Positions 13,993 through 21,194 of a stretch of DNA of 29,166 bases are shown here, piece after piece (position 1 is the stretch's first letter; every line of letters begins with the position of its first letter). Under the pieces are notes generated by a model, which was not told the origin of the DNA, did no database searches, and was given only the letters and a program-made list of their open reading frames with translations. The position numbers and the translations under genes are program-made. This stretch comes from an uncultured Lachnospiraceae bacterium (GTDB lineage: Bacteria > Bacillota > Clostridia > Lachnospirales > Lachnospiraceae): contig CAOJQZ010000027.1 in NCBI GenBank assembly GCA_948441955.1, positions 1 to 29,166 of the forward strand, in the 5' to 3' direction.

Positions 13993-15216
13993 TTGCTAGA
14001 AATTAAAACAAATGAATCAGAAGCAGCGGCAAAAATAATTGTTGTAGGAGTAGGCGGTGGCGGTAACAATGCTGTTAACCGAATGATAGATGAACAGATT
14101 GCCGGTGTGGAATTTATTGCAATTAATACAGATAAGCAGGCACTGCAGTTAAGTAAGGCTCCAACGCTTATGCAGATCGGAGAGAAGATTACGAAGGGTC
14201 TTGGTGCGGGAGCGAGACCTGAGGTTGGTGAGAAGGCGGCAGAAGAGAGCGCGGAGGAGATATCGGCGGCACTTAAAGGGGCGGATATGGTATTCGTTAC
14301 CTGCGGCATGGGAGGCGGAACAGGAACTGGTGCGACTCCGGTTGTTGCGCGCATTGCTAAAGGATTAGGAGCTTTGACCGTTGGTGTAGTAACTAAGCCG
14401 TTCCGTTTTGAGTCAAAAACACGTATGACAAATGCGCTTTCTGGGATTGAAAAACTAAAAGAGAGCGTTGATACATTAATTGTTATTCCGAATGACAAGC
14501 TTCTGGAAGTAGTGGATAGGCGTACTACTATGCCGGAAGCATTGAAGAAGGCTGATGAGGTTTTGCAGCAGGGTATTCAGGGTATTACAGACCTGATTAA
14601 TGTGCCGTCACTTATTAATCTTGACTTTGCCGATGTACAGACTGTTATGACGGATAAAGGTATTGCACATATTGGTATTGGACAAGGCAGGGGCGACGAT
14701 AAGGCATTAGAGGCTGTAAAGCAGGCGGTTGCAAGCCCTCTTCTTGAAACTACGATTGCAGGAGCTTCCCATGTTATCATCAATGTATCTGGTGATATTA
14801 CTCTTATGGATGCATCAGATGCTGCAGAATATGTGCAGGAACTGGCGGGTGATCAGGCTAATATCATTTTTGGTGCGATGTATGATGACTCCAGGGCTGA
14901 TGAAGCGACCATTACCGTTATTGCAACAGGTCTTCATAATGTGGGAGGAAGCGCATCCAAGTTGAAATCAAGACTGGAGAATCAGAGACCGGGAACTGTA
15001 ACGGCAGATACTGGTTATGAGAGAACAGCGGTAAAACAGCCCGCACAAGTGCCGAAGCTTGATCTTGGCATGGCGCCTTCAAAAGCGGGTGTACAGTCTG
15101 CAGCGGTTCCGAGAAGGACGGTAGGCGGTACGGCTCCGTCTCTTGAAGTACCTAAAACACCTACAAGCCGTGTAAAGGAGCAGTCTATTAAAATACCGGA
15201 TTTCTTTAGAAAGTAA
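13993..15216 (+). CDS. ftsZ: Cell division GTPase FtsZ
   Basis: A 407-residue tubulin-like GTPase that forms the Z ring. It has GVGGGGNNAVNRM near the N-terminus and the tubulin signature G107-G-G-T-G-T-G113 within CGMGGGTGTGATPV. It also has KPFRFE, and the synergy loop NLDFADVQTVM. A variable linker of about 90 residues ends in the conserved tail peptide IKIPDFFRK, which binds membrane anchors such as FtsA or SepF. The start is TTG at 13993, with AAGGAGG 8 bases upstream. An in-frame ATG at 13945 lies before that ribosome site and adds unrelated residues. No ftsA lies upstream. Confidence 0.97.
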   Translation: MLEIKTNESEAAAKIIVVGVGGGGNNAVNRMIDEQIAGVEFIAINTDKQALQLSKAPTLMQIGEKITKGLGAGARPEVGEKAAEESAEEISAALKGADMVFVTCGMGGGTGTGATPVVARIAKGLGALTVGVVTKPFRFESKTRMTNALSGIEKLKESVDTLIVIPNDKLLEVVDRRTTMPEALKKADEVLQQGIQGITDLINVPSLINLDFADVQTVMTDKGIAHIGIGQGRGDDKALEAVKQAVASPLLETTIAGASHVIINVSGDITLMDASDAAEYVQELAGDQANIIFGAMYDDSRADEATITVIATGLHNVGGSASKLKSRLENQRPGTVTADTGYERTAVKQPAQVPKLDLGMAPSKAGVQSAAVPRRTVGGTAPSLEVPKTPTSRVKEQSIKIPDFFRK

Positions 15217-15228
15217 ATTATTTCTTTT

Positions 15229-15273
15229 AATATAATATGGGGCGGAATTTAAAATTCCGCCCCATATTATATT
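15229..15273 (+). terminator. Terminator of ftsZ
   Basis: Perfect 22-base arms (15229-15250 and 15252-15273) containing GGGGCGG/CCGCCCC and an A/T-rich base, followed by TTATAAT. It is the only strong terminator seen in the division cluster, and it insulates the spoIIGA promoter. Confidence 0.8.
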
Positions 15274-15293
15274 TTATAATGTCTCTATTTTCA

Positions 15294-15359
15294 TGTCGAA
15301 ACAAACCTTTTTTTTTCTCACAGCATCTGACAAATTCTTTATTTCATCCCTCGTATAAT
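15294..15359 (+). promoter_or_regulatory. spoIIG-type promoter with Spo0A boxes and 21-bp spacer
   Basis: A perfect TATAAT (15354-15359) is preceded by CTGACA (15327-15332) with a 21-base spacer. This is too long for ordinary SigA use but is the known arrangement of the Spo0A-activated Bacillus spoIIG promoter. A perfect Spo0A box, TGTCGAA (consensus TGNCGAA), lies at 15294-15300. TGACAAA (15328-15334), one mismatch from consensus, overlaps the -35. It serves spoIIGA and sigE. Confidence 0.72.
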
Positions 15360-15392
15360 AAGTGCATCATCTTAAATGAAAGAAGGTGGAAC

Positions 15393-16184
15393 GTGTACTA
15401 TGAATTGTACATAGATGCATTTTTTCTTGTGAATTTTACGATGGATTACATTTTACTAAGCCTTGTCCGGAGGATGCTTTCCTGTCCGGCTACACACGGA
15501 AGTATTCTGGCTGGAGCAGCGCTTGGAGCATTATGCACATGTATTATTACAGTAATCCCCGGAATAAATGTATTCGTAAAATTCATATTGTTCCACGGAG
15601 TTTTAAATATTCTGATGATTAAAACAGGACTTAGGATCGGGTGGAATAAAACATTTCTAAGGGCTTATATATTACTTTACATAAGTGGATTTCTCATGGG
15701 CGGAATTATGGAATATCTGCATCAGTATATAAGAGTAGGAAGCCTGTTTTTTGCACTTGCAATAGCAGGGTATTCAGTCAGTCTTGGTATTTGGAAGCTT
15801 TTGACTTATATCGCAGAGAGAAAGGTAAGACATTGCCGTGTGCGGCTTTCAAAGGACGGAAGAGAGTATGAAGCCGAAGCGCTGGTGGATACTGGAAACA
15901 GGCTGCGTGATCCGATGACAGGAAAACCAGTAAGCATTCTTTCTCAAGAAGCCGCCAGAATATTTGCAGCTGATGTATATGATGAAGATGCTGTTTCAGG
16001 CTGCTGGTATATTCCTTATCATACCATCGGAAATGCAGAGGGTATGATGCAGGCATTTTCTTTAGATTATATGTGTGTATTTACGGATACGATGCTCAGA
16101 ATAGAAAAACCGGTTATAGCGATATGTGAAGAATATATGACGGCGGATGATTATGAGATGATTTTAAATCCTGATTTATTATAG
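15393..16184 (+). CDS. spoIIGA: Pro-sigma-E processing aspartic protease SpoIIGA
   Basis: A 263-residue membrane protease that removes the pro-sequence of SigE in the mother cell after a forespore signal. The N-terminal half has about five hydrophobic segments (VNFTMDYILLSLVRR and following). The C-terminal half contains the catalytic V165-D-T-G-N169 motif, then RLRDPMTGKPVSIL. The start is GTG at 15393, behind AGAAGGTGG. The frame opens earlier (15237), but that part runs through the ftsZ terminator. The stop lies 12 bases before sigE, so the protease and its substrate are co-transcribed. Confidence 0.95.
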   Translation: MYYELYIDAFFLVNFTMDYILLSLVRRMLSCPATHGSILAGAALGALCTCIITVIPGINVFVKFILFHGVLNILMIKTGLRIGWNKTFLRAYILLYISGFLMGGIMEYLHQYIRVGSLFFALAIAGYSVSLGIWKLLTYIAERKVRHCRVRLSKDGREYEAEALVDTGNRLRDPMTGKPVSILSQEAARIFAADVYDEDAVSGCWYIPYHTIGNAEGMMQAFSLDYMCVFTDTMLRIEKPVIAICEEYMTADDYEMILNPDLL

Positions 16185-16196
16185 GAGGGATTATTT

Positions 16197-16937
16197 ATGG
16201 TAATAAAAGTAGCAGTGCCGCATCAATTTAAGCTAAAAGTTATTCCGGATTTTCGGACCTTGTTATTTCCGGACAGGAAGGATATTCATTATATCGGAGG
16301 ATCGGAGATTTTACCGGCGCCTCTTGAGACAGATGAAGAAGCAGCGGTAATAGAAGAACTGGGAACGGAGGAAGATGAGCAGGCAAAGAAGCTTTTGATT
16401 GAGCACAATCTTCGTCTGGTGGTATATATTGCAAAAAAATTTGATAATACAGGAGTAGGTGTGGAAGATTTGATTTCGATTGGCACAATAGGACTGATCA
16501 AAGCTATTAATACATTTAATCCGAATAAAAACATTAAGCTTGCCACATATGCTTCCAGATGTATTGAAAACGAGATTTTAATGTATTTAAGACGTAATAA
16601 TAAAACAAAGCTGGAAGTTTCCATTGATGAACCGTTAAATGTAGATTGGGATGGAAATGAGCTTCTTCTGTCGGATATCCTGGGAACCGAGGAGGATACT
16701 ATTTACAGAAATATTGAACAGGAGGTGGAGCGGAAGATTCTGCTCAGAGCGATTAATCATCTTTCCGGACGGGAACGGATGATCATCAGGATGAGATTTG
16801 GGCTTGGAACGCCAGACGGGGAGGAAAAGACCCAGAAAGAAGTGGCAGACATTTTGGGCATCTCCCAGTCGTATATCTCCCGGCTTGAAAAAAAGATCAT
16901 GCAGCGATTAAAGAAAGAGATGGTAAAGTATTCATAG
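16197..16937 (+). CDS. sigE: RNA polymerase sporulation sigma factor SigE (pro-form)
   Basis: A 246-residue sigma-70 family factor for early mother-cell genes. Residues 1-31 form the inhibitory pro-sequence. HYIGGSEILPAPL (from residue 31) matches the Bacillus processing region, where SpoIIGA cuts just before YIGGSE. Region 2 spans about 64-133 (NLRLVVYIAKKFDNTGVGVEDLISIGTIGLIKA) and region 4 about 185-246 (SGRERMIIRMRFGL, then the helix-turn-helix KTQKEVADILGISQSYISRLEKK). AGGAGGG precedes the ATG. The upstream cotJ operon is a likely target, as in Bacillus. Confidence 0.96.
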   Translation: MVIKVAVPHQFKLKVIPDFRTLLFPDRKDIHYIGGSEILPAPLETDEEAAVIEELGTEEDEQAKKLLIEHNLRLVVYIAKKFDNTGVGVEDLISIGTIGLIKAINTFNPNKNIKLATYASRCIENEILMYLRRNNKTKLEVSIDEPLNVDWDGNELLLSDILGTEEDTIYRNIEQEVERKILLRAINHLSGRERMIIRMRFGLGTPDGEEKTQKEVADILGISQSYISRLEKKIMQRLKKEMVKYS

Positions 16938-16954
16938 CCACGGATAAAAAAACA

Positions 16955-16963
16955 TGCTACAAT
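16955..16963 (+). promoter_or_regulatory. Possible extended -10 promoter of the MBL-fold gene
   Basis: TG-C-TACAAT (16955-16963) lies 23 bases before the chosen start and matches the extended -10 of the 3163 gene. No good -35 is visible. Confidence 0.4.
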
Positions 16964-16985
16964 AAAAGAAAAAGGAGTTGTGCTT

Positions 16986-18593
16986 ATGAGACTTACTTTT
17001 ATTGGGGCGGATCATGAGGTGACCGGAAGCTGTCATCTTTTGGAAGCGTGTGGAAAAAATATTCTGGTGGACTGTGGAATGGAGCAAGGGCCGGATCTAT
17101 ACGAGAATCAGGAGATACCTGTAACGGCGGGAGACATTGATTTTGTTCTTTTGACTCATGCGCATATCGATCATTCCGGGAAGATTCCTCTTCTTTGTAA
17201 GGAGGGATTTTCAGGGGAGATAGTAACAACATTTGCTACGGCGGATTTATGCAATATTATGCTTCGTGACAGTGCTCACATTCAGGAATTTGAGGCAGAG
17301 TGGAGAAACCGTAAGGCTAAGAGAAGCGGCGGAGAACATTATGAGCCGATGTATACTATGGAGCACGCAGATGCGGCAATCAAGCTTCTTGCACCATGCG
17401 ATTATGACCAGAAGATTGTGCTGTGTGAAGGGATTGAGATTCGGTTTACAGATATGGGTCATCTTCTCGGCTCAGCTGCGATTGAGGTGTGGATCACAGA
17501 GGATGGCGTGTCGAAAAAGATTGTCTTTTCAGGAGATGTGGGTAATCTTGAACAGCCGATCATTAAGGATCCGCAATATGTGAAAGAGGCGGATTATGTT
17601 GTGATTGAATCTACATACGGAAACAGAATACACGGGGAAGATAAGCCGGATTATGTGGGGGAATTTACGAGGATATTAAGGGAGACATTTATCAAGGGCG
17701 GAAATGTGGTCGTACCCTCCTTTGCAGTAGGACGTACACAAGAGCTTCTTTATTTTATTCGTGAGATTAAGGAAAGAAATCTTATTCCAGAGTTTCCGAA
17801 TTTTGAGGTTTATGTTGACAGTCCGCTGGCAATTGATGCGACTACAGTGTTTAATAAAAATGTAAAATCCTGCTTTGATGAGGATGCCATGAGGCTGGTG
17901 GAAAAAGGGATTAATCCGCTGGTGTTTCCAGGGTTAAAAACAACAATTACGAGTGACGAATCACGAATGATTAATTTTGACAGTAAACCCAAGGTTATTC
18001 TGTCAGCATCCGGAATGTGCGAGGCGGGCCGTATCCGTCATCATCTTAAGCATAATCTCTGGCGGTCAGAAAGTACGATTTGCTTTGTAGGGTATCAGGC
18101 TGTCGGGACTCTTGGAAGAAAGCTTATTGAAGGAGCGGACTGTGTGAAGCTGTTTGGTGAAACTGTAGAGGTGAATGCAAAGATAGAATCTCTGAAGGGA
18201 ATCAGCGGACATGCAGATATGAATGGACTGTTGAGGTGGCTTTCCGGGTTTGGTAAGGCGCCGGAGTATGTGTTTGTTGTTCACGGCGAGGATACTGTTA
18301 CAGATGATTTTGCACAGACTATAACAGAAAAGTTTGGCTGTCCTGCGTTTGCTCCATATTCCGGAGGGTGTGTGGATCTTGCTACAGGTGAAATTCTCTC
18401 TGCCGGAATCAGAGAGCCAAAAAAGACGGCAGAAAAGCCGGCACAGGCGAAAAAACACACGATATTTGCCCGTGTGGTTGCAGCGGCAAAACGGCTGCTT
18501 GAGGTGGTATATAAGAATGAAGGGCTGGCGAATAAAGAACTGGTTAAGTTTGAGAATCAGATTCAGAATCTGGCGGATAAGTGGGACAGGTAA
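16986..18593 (+). CDS. Beta-CASP metallo-beta-lactamase fold RNA-processing nuclease
   Basis: A 535-residue protein of the CPSF-like metallo-beta-lactamase/beta-CASP family, whose members cut RNA. The zinc motif is TH58-A-H60-I-D62-H63-SG, followed by GHLLGSAAIEV and FSGDVGN. Beta-CASP motifs follow: PSFAVGRTQELLY, VILSASGMCEAGRIRHHL, ISGHADMNGLL and VVHGED. The final 75 residues or so are a basic, Lys/Ala-rich extension with no domain I recognise. The ATG at 16986 is chosen because AAAGGAG ends 8 bases upstream; a GTG at 16980 is too close. It lies between sigE and the inverted sigG. Its last codons (WDR-stop) lie inside a repeat element. Substrate unknown. Confidence 0.88.
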   Translation: MRLTFIGADHEVTGSCHLLEACGKNILVDCGMEQGPDLYENQEIPVTAGDIDFVLLTHAHIDHSGKIPLLCKEGFSGEIVTTFATADLCNIMLRDSAHIQEFEAEWRNRKAKRSGGEHYEPMYTMEHADAAIKLLAPCDYDQKIVLCEGIEIRFTDMGHLLGSAAIEVWITEDGVSKKIVFSGDVGNLEQPIIKDPQYVKEADYVVIESTYGNRIHGEDKPDYVGEFTRILRETFIKGGNVVVPSFAVGRTQELLYFIREIKERNLIPEFPNFEVYVDSPLAIDATTVFNKNVKSCFDEDAMRLVEKGINPLVFPGLKTTITSDESRMINFDSKPKVILSASGMCEAGRIRHHLKHNLWRSESTICFVGYQAVGTLGRKLIEGADCVKLFGETVEVNAKIESLKGISGHADMNGLLRWLSGFGKAPEYVFVVHGEDTVTDDFAQTITEKFGCPAFAPYSGGCVDLATGEILSAGIREPKKTAEKPAQAKKHTIFARVVAAAKRLLEVVYKNEGLANKELVKFENQIQNLADKWDR

Positions 18594-18652
18594 TAATCTG
18601 GGACGGAGTAAATTTAAATTTACTCCGTCCCAGATTGAAAATACCCTGTCCC
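18583..18652. repeat. Palindromic repeat element, copy A (left of sigG)
   Basis: The core is a perfect palindrome with 21-base arms (18595-18615 and 18616-18636). Outer arms GGGACAGG (18583-18590) and CCTGTCCC (18645-18652) extend the pairing. The part from 18600 to 18652 is repeated in inverted orientation at 19550-19602. It may act as a bidirectional terminator between the convergent MBL-fold and sigG genes, although it lacks a T run. It resembles REP-like intergenic elements. Confidence 0.8.
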
Positions 18653-18655
18653 CAT

Positions 18656-19432
18656 TTAAGAGAGGTACTGTTTCATAGTTCGAAGCGCATTTTTTTCCAG
18701 ACGGCTTACTTGAGCCTGTGAGATTCCAACGTCTTCTGCTACTTCCATCTGTGTTTTTCCTTCGAAAAAGCGGAGTGTGATGATATGTCTTTCGCGGTCG
18801 CTTAAATGTTCCATGGCGGCCTGAAGAGACAGATTTTCGACCCATTTTTCTTCTTTATTTTTTGTGTCGCTGATTTGATCCATGACATACAGGGCATCGC
18901 CGCCGTCATTATACACGGGTTCCTGGAGACTCATAGGTGCCTGAATGGCATCTAAGGCAAATACAATGTCTTCTTTAGAAATGCCGATCTCTTCGGCAAT
19001 TTCCTGAACTGTCGGCTCCTTCATATTTCTTTTTATATAATTTTCTTTGGCGTAGATTGCTTTGTATGCAGTATCGCGGAGAGAACGGCTGACACGGATG
19101 GAATTATTGTCCCGCATATAACGCCGTATTTCACCTATGATCATAGGCACTGCGTATGTGGAAAATTTCACATCCAGTTCTGTATTAAAATTATTAATTG
19201 CCTTGATCAGACCGATACATCCAATCTGAAAAAGATCGTCAGGATTTTCATTGCTCGCGCCGAAGCGCTTGATTACACTTAAAACAAGTCTGAGATTTCC
19301 CTTAATGTATTCCTCCTTTGCCCGTTCGTCCCCTGCTTTGATTTTTTCAAATAAAGCCTCTTTTTCAGCCTCCTTCAGAATCGGAAGCTTCGCTGTATTA
19401 ACCCCGCAGATTTCTACTTTTCCCTGTGCCAT
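18656..19432 (-). CDS. sigG: RNA polymerase sporulation sigma factor SigG
   Basis: A 258-residue late forespore sigma factor. The N-terminus VEICGVNTAKLPIL is the SigG signature. Region 2 (about 35-105) contains NLRLVLSVIKRFGASNENPDDLFQIGCIGLIKAI and FSTYAVPMIIGEIRRYMRD. Region 4 (about 200-258) ends in KTQMEVAEDVGISQAQVSRLEK. The ATG at 19432 has a GAGGAGGG site. In Bacillus and many clostridia sigG follows spoIIGA-sigE in the same direction. Here it is on the opposite strand, converges with the MBL-fold gene, and is bracketed by inverted repeat copies at 18600-18652 and 19550-19602. I found no convincing SigF/SigG promoter upstream. Confidence 0.96.
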   Translation of the reverse strand: MAQGKVEICGVNTAKLPILKEAEKEALFEKIKAGDERAKEEYIKGNLRLVLSVIKRFGASNENPDDLFQIGCIGLIKAINNFNTELDVKFSTYAVPMIIGEIRRYMRDNNSIRVSRSLRDTAYKAIYAKENYIKRNMKEPTVQEIAEEIGISKEDIVFALDAIQAPMSLQEPVYNDGGDALYVMDQISDTKNKEEKWVENLSLQAAMEHLSDRERHIITLRFFEGKTQMEVAEDVGISQAQVSRLEKNALRTMKQYLS

Positions 19433-19549
19433 TATAAACCCTCCTCTGGATGAATCCCGTAATATTGTCTAATAAAATGATTCTCCATATAGAGTTTTGT
19501 TATTCCGGTCATGTATAAAATAAAAAAATTTTTAGTCCTTGACAAACCA

Positions 19550-19602
19550 GGGACAGGGTATTTTCAATCTGGGACGGAGTTTTTTTAAATTTACTCCGTC
19601 CC
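19550..19602. repeat. Palindromic repeat element, copy B (right of sigG)
   Basis: A reverse-complement copy of 18600-18652, 50 of 53 positions identical; the only difference is a TTT/AAA triplet in the palindrome centre. It contains GGGACAGGG at one end and GGGACGGAG paired with CTCCGTCCC. It lies in the 236-base gap between the sigG start and the HAD phosphatase gene. Confidence 0.82.
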
Positions 19603-19668
19603 TATTGCATTCACGGGAGAGGATATAGTATATTTATATTAGCTTAGACAGAAAGGAAAGACAGATGA

Positions 19669-20316
19669 ATGAGGGCATGTATTTTTGATCTGGATGGAAC
19701 TCTGGGAGATACAAGAGCATCTCTTGTGCGTTCGGTAGGGCTTACATTAAAAGAAATGGGACTTCCGGGTATTACGAAGGAACAGTGTATAAGCTTTGTA
19801 GGTAACGGGGCAAGATGCCTGATGGAGAAAGCGCTTAAAGCGGCCGGAGAAGGAAGCGGGAAAAGGCTTGAAGAGGGGATGGAAGTATACGGACGTATCT
19901 TTGAGCAGAACTGTACCTATCAGGTGGTTCCTTATGACGGAATAGAGGGGATTTTGAAGGAGCTGAAGTCCAGAGGAATAAAGCTAGCTGTGCTGTCCAA
20001 CAAGCCGCATAGGCAGACGATAAAGGTCGTGCAGGCAATGTATGGAAAGGGGCTGTTCGAGCATATACAGGGACAGAAGGAAGGGATTCCAAGAAAACCA
20101 GATCCAGCAGGGATTGTATATGCACTTGAGAAGTTGGGAGCAGACAAAGAGGAATGCCTTTATGTGGGAGATTCTGAGGTGGATGTGGCGACCGGCAGGA
20201 ACGCCGGATTAAAAACAATCGGTGTATCTTGGGGATTTCGGACAAAAGAAGAACTAAAAGCAGCAGGTGCGGAATATATAATAGATAAGGCAGAAGAGCT
20301 TATAACATATGTATAA
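19669..20316 (+). CDS. HAD-family phosphatase, phosphoglycolate-phosphatase-like
   Basis: A 215-residue haloacid dehalogenase hydrolase. Motif I is F6-D7-L-D9-G-T with the nucleophile Asp7. The cap region follows (GLTLKEMGLP through about residue 85), then motif II (AVLSNKP), the Lys in RKPDP, and motif III (YVGDSEVDVATGRNAG). The length and cap type fit the Gph/PgmB-like group, which removes phosphate from small sugars or 2-phosphoglycolate; the exact substrate is not visible. The ATG at 19669 is used: the ATG four bases earlier opens a frame that stops after seven codons. AAAGGAA precedes it. Confidence 0.88.
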   Translation: MRACIFDLDGTLGDTRASLVRSVGLTLKEMGLPGITKEQCISFVGNGARCLMEKALKAAGEGSGKRLEEGMEVYGRIFEQNCTYQVVPYDGIEGILKELKSRGIKLAVLSNKPHRQTIKVVQAMYGKGLFEHIQGQKEGIPRKPDPAGIVYALEKLGADKEECLYVGDSEVDVATGRNAGLKTIGVSWGFRTKEELKAAGAEYIIDKAEELITYV

Positions 20317-20351
20317 GAAAAATAGCAGGGAAAGTGAGGTGTACAAAAATT

Positions 20352-20615
20352 ATGTATGAGTATGATGAGGATTGTCTTCAGGCTTTTCTTAAGGGTCAGT
20401 CCCGTCTGTTTGATGTACCGGTTGCCGAGACAATAGAAGAAGCAGAAGCGTTTCTTGAGGACTGTATGGCAGTTGTTGTGGATGGCATCGAAGAGGTAAG
20501 AGCTTTTTTTGAAGAAGAAGGCGTTGATGCAGCAGGAATGTCAGATGAGGAGTTAGAGGATGCATCAGAGGTATTTGCAATATCAGGCGGCAGATATCTC
20601 ATTGTAGAAGGTTGA
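20352..20615 (+). CDS. Small acidic protein of unknown function
   Basis: An 87-residue, strongly acidic cytosolic protein with no membrane segment. Features are KGQSRLFDVPVAETIEEAEAFLED in the first half, EGVDAAGMSDEELEDASEVF in the second, and a GGRYLIVEG end. I do not recognise a characterised family. The ATG at 20352 has GAGGTG 10 bases upstream; a GTG at 20334 would add six residues. It follows the HAD gene by 35 bases and is probably co-transcribed with it. A terminator follows. Confidence 0.75.
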   Translation: MYEYDEDCLQAFLKGQSRLFDVPVAETIEEAEAFLEDCMAVVVDGIEEVRAFFEEEGVDAAGMSDEELEDASEVFAISGGRYLIVEG

Positions 20616-20627
20616 ACATATTTAAAG

Positions 20628-20663
20628 AAAAGCCATAACTACTTGGTAGTTACGGCTTTTTTT
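20628..20663 (+). terminator. Terminator between convergent genes
   Basis: AAAAGCC-A-TAACTAC (20628-20642) pairs with GTAGTTA-C-GGCTTTT (20646-20660), with one mismatch, followed by T to 20663. The stop of the reverse-strand gene (20639) lies inside the stem, so the hairpin probably ends transcription mainly of the rightward pair. Confidence 0.8.
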
Positions 20664-21073
20664 AACGCATCATCTATGGCGCCTATAATGATCTGGTCAG
20701 TATATGGATTTTCAGAAGAATATTCAATGTCTTCTAAAGTCTGCTTTTTATAGATCTGCTCGGCAATATCCTCAATTGCAGGCTGAATGAGCGGATACAT
20801 GGCAGTGACCGTCTCATCTATATTTGAGAACCGTATAGAATTAATATGCGTTTCATCTACGGTGACCTCTACTTCAAGAGCTGTATTATTAAGGGTAACT
20901 GTGGAGGTATAAACCCCCGGTATATATTGTGTTTCTGCCAGAGGTTCGTTTTTCTGTCCCGGAAGGAACATAAATATCAGCAGCAGAATTAATACTATTG
21001 CTAATACGGCAAATATGACCGTATAGATAATTTCTTTCATATGAAGTACGACAATTTTTGTCTTGGAACTCAT
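20639..21073 (-). CDS. Membrane-anchored protein with an FMN-bind-like domain
   Basis: A 144-residue protein with a short cytosolic N-terminus, one membrane helix (about 13-38, very Ile/Leu-rich) and an extracellular domain starting YIPGVYTSTVTLNN. The pattern GVYTSTV, then EVEVTVDETHINSIRF, then a final TDQIIIGAIDDALKKA resembles the FMN_bind fold seen in RnfG/NqrC. The Thr of the usual SGAT-type flavin attachment motif is not present, so covalent FMN is unlikely. This is a pattern-based guess, not a firm assignment. The ATG at 21073 has GAGGAGG 7 bases upstream. It lies between the small acidic gene and pth, opposite in direction to both. Confidence 0.7.
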   Translation of the reverse strand: MSSKTKIVVLHMKEIIYTVIFAVLAIVLILLLIFMFLPGQKNEPLAETQYIPGVYTSTVTLNNTALEVEVTVDETHINSIRFSNIDETVTAMYPLIQPAIEDIAEQIYKKQTLEDIEYSSENPYTDQIIIGAIDDALKKAVTTK

Positions 21074-21091
21074 AAATGTCCTCCTCTTATC

Positions 21092-21119
21092 TTGCTTTTA
21101 TGGATTTGCTCTTTATAAT
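21092..21119 (+). promoter_or_regulatory. Likely promoter of the pth-mfd operon
   Basis: TTGCTT (21092-21097), a 16-base spacer and a perfect TATAAT (21114-21119), with the pth start at 21195. A second candidate lies closer: TGGAAA (21134-21139), a 17-base spacer and TAGAAT (21157-21162). Either or both may be used. Confidence 0.5.
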
Positions 21120-21194
21120 GTATGAAAAAAGAGTGGAAAATATGCGTATATTCCTGTAGAATGGATAAGAGAAAAAATAAGAGGTGAATAAGAA

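Noticed and set aside
13938..14498. 186-codon reverse-strand frame opposite ftsZ
   Set aside because: It is an Ala/Pro/Ser-rich mirror of the ftsZ coding strand with no ribosome site or family similarity.
15237..15392. Long N-terminal extension of SpoIIGA
   Set aside because: It runs through the ftsZ terminator and the Spo0A-type promoter; the GTG at 15393 has a ribosome site and starts the known family sequence.
18066..18845. 259-codon reverse-strand reading frame across the MBL-fold and sigG genes
   Set aside because: It overlaps two clear genes, is Arg/Ser/Leu-rich shadow sequence, and covers the palindromic repeat.
19539..19567. Forward promoter starting at the consensus TTGACA at 19539
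   Set aside because: No acceptable -10 lies 15-19 bases downstream; the sequence there is the repeat element.
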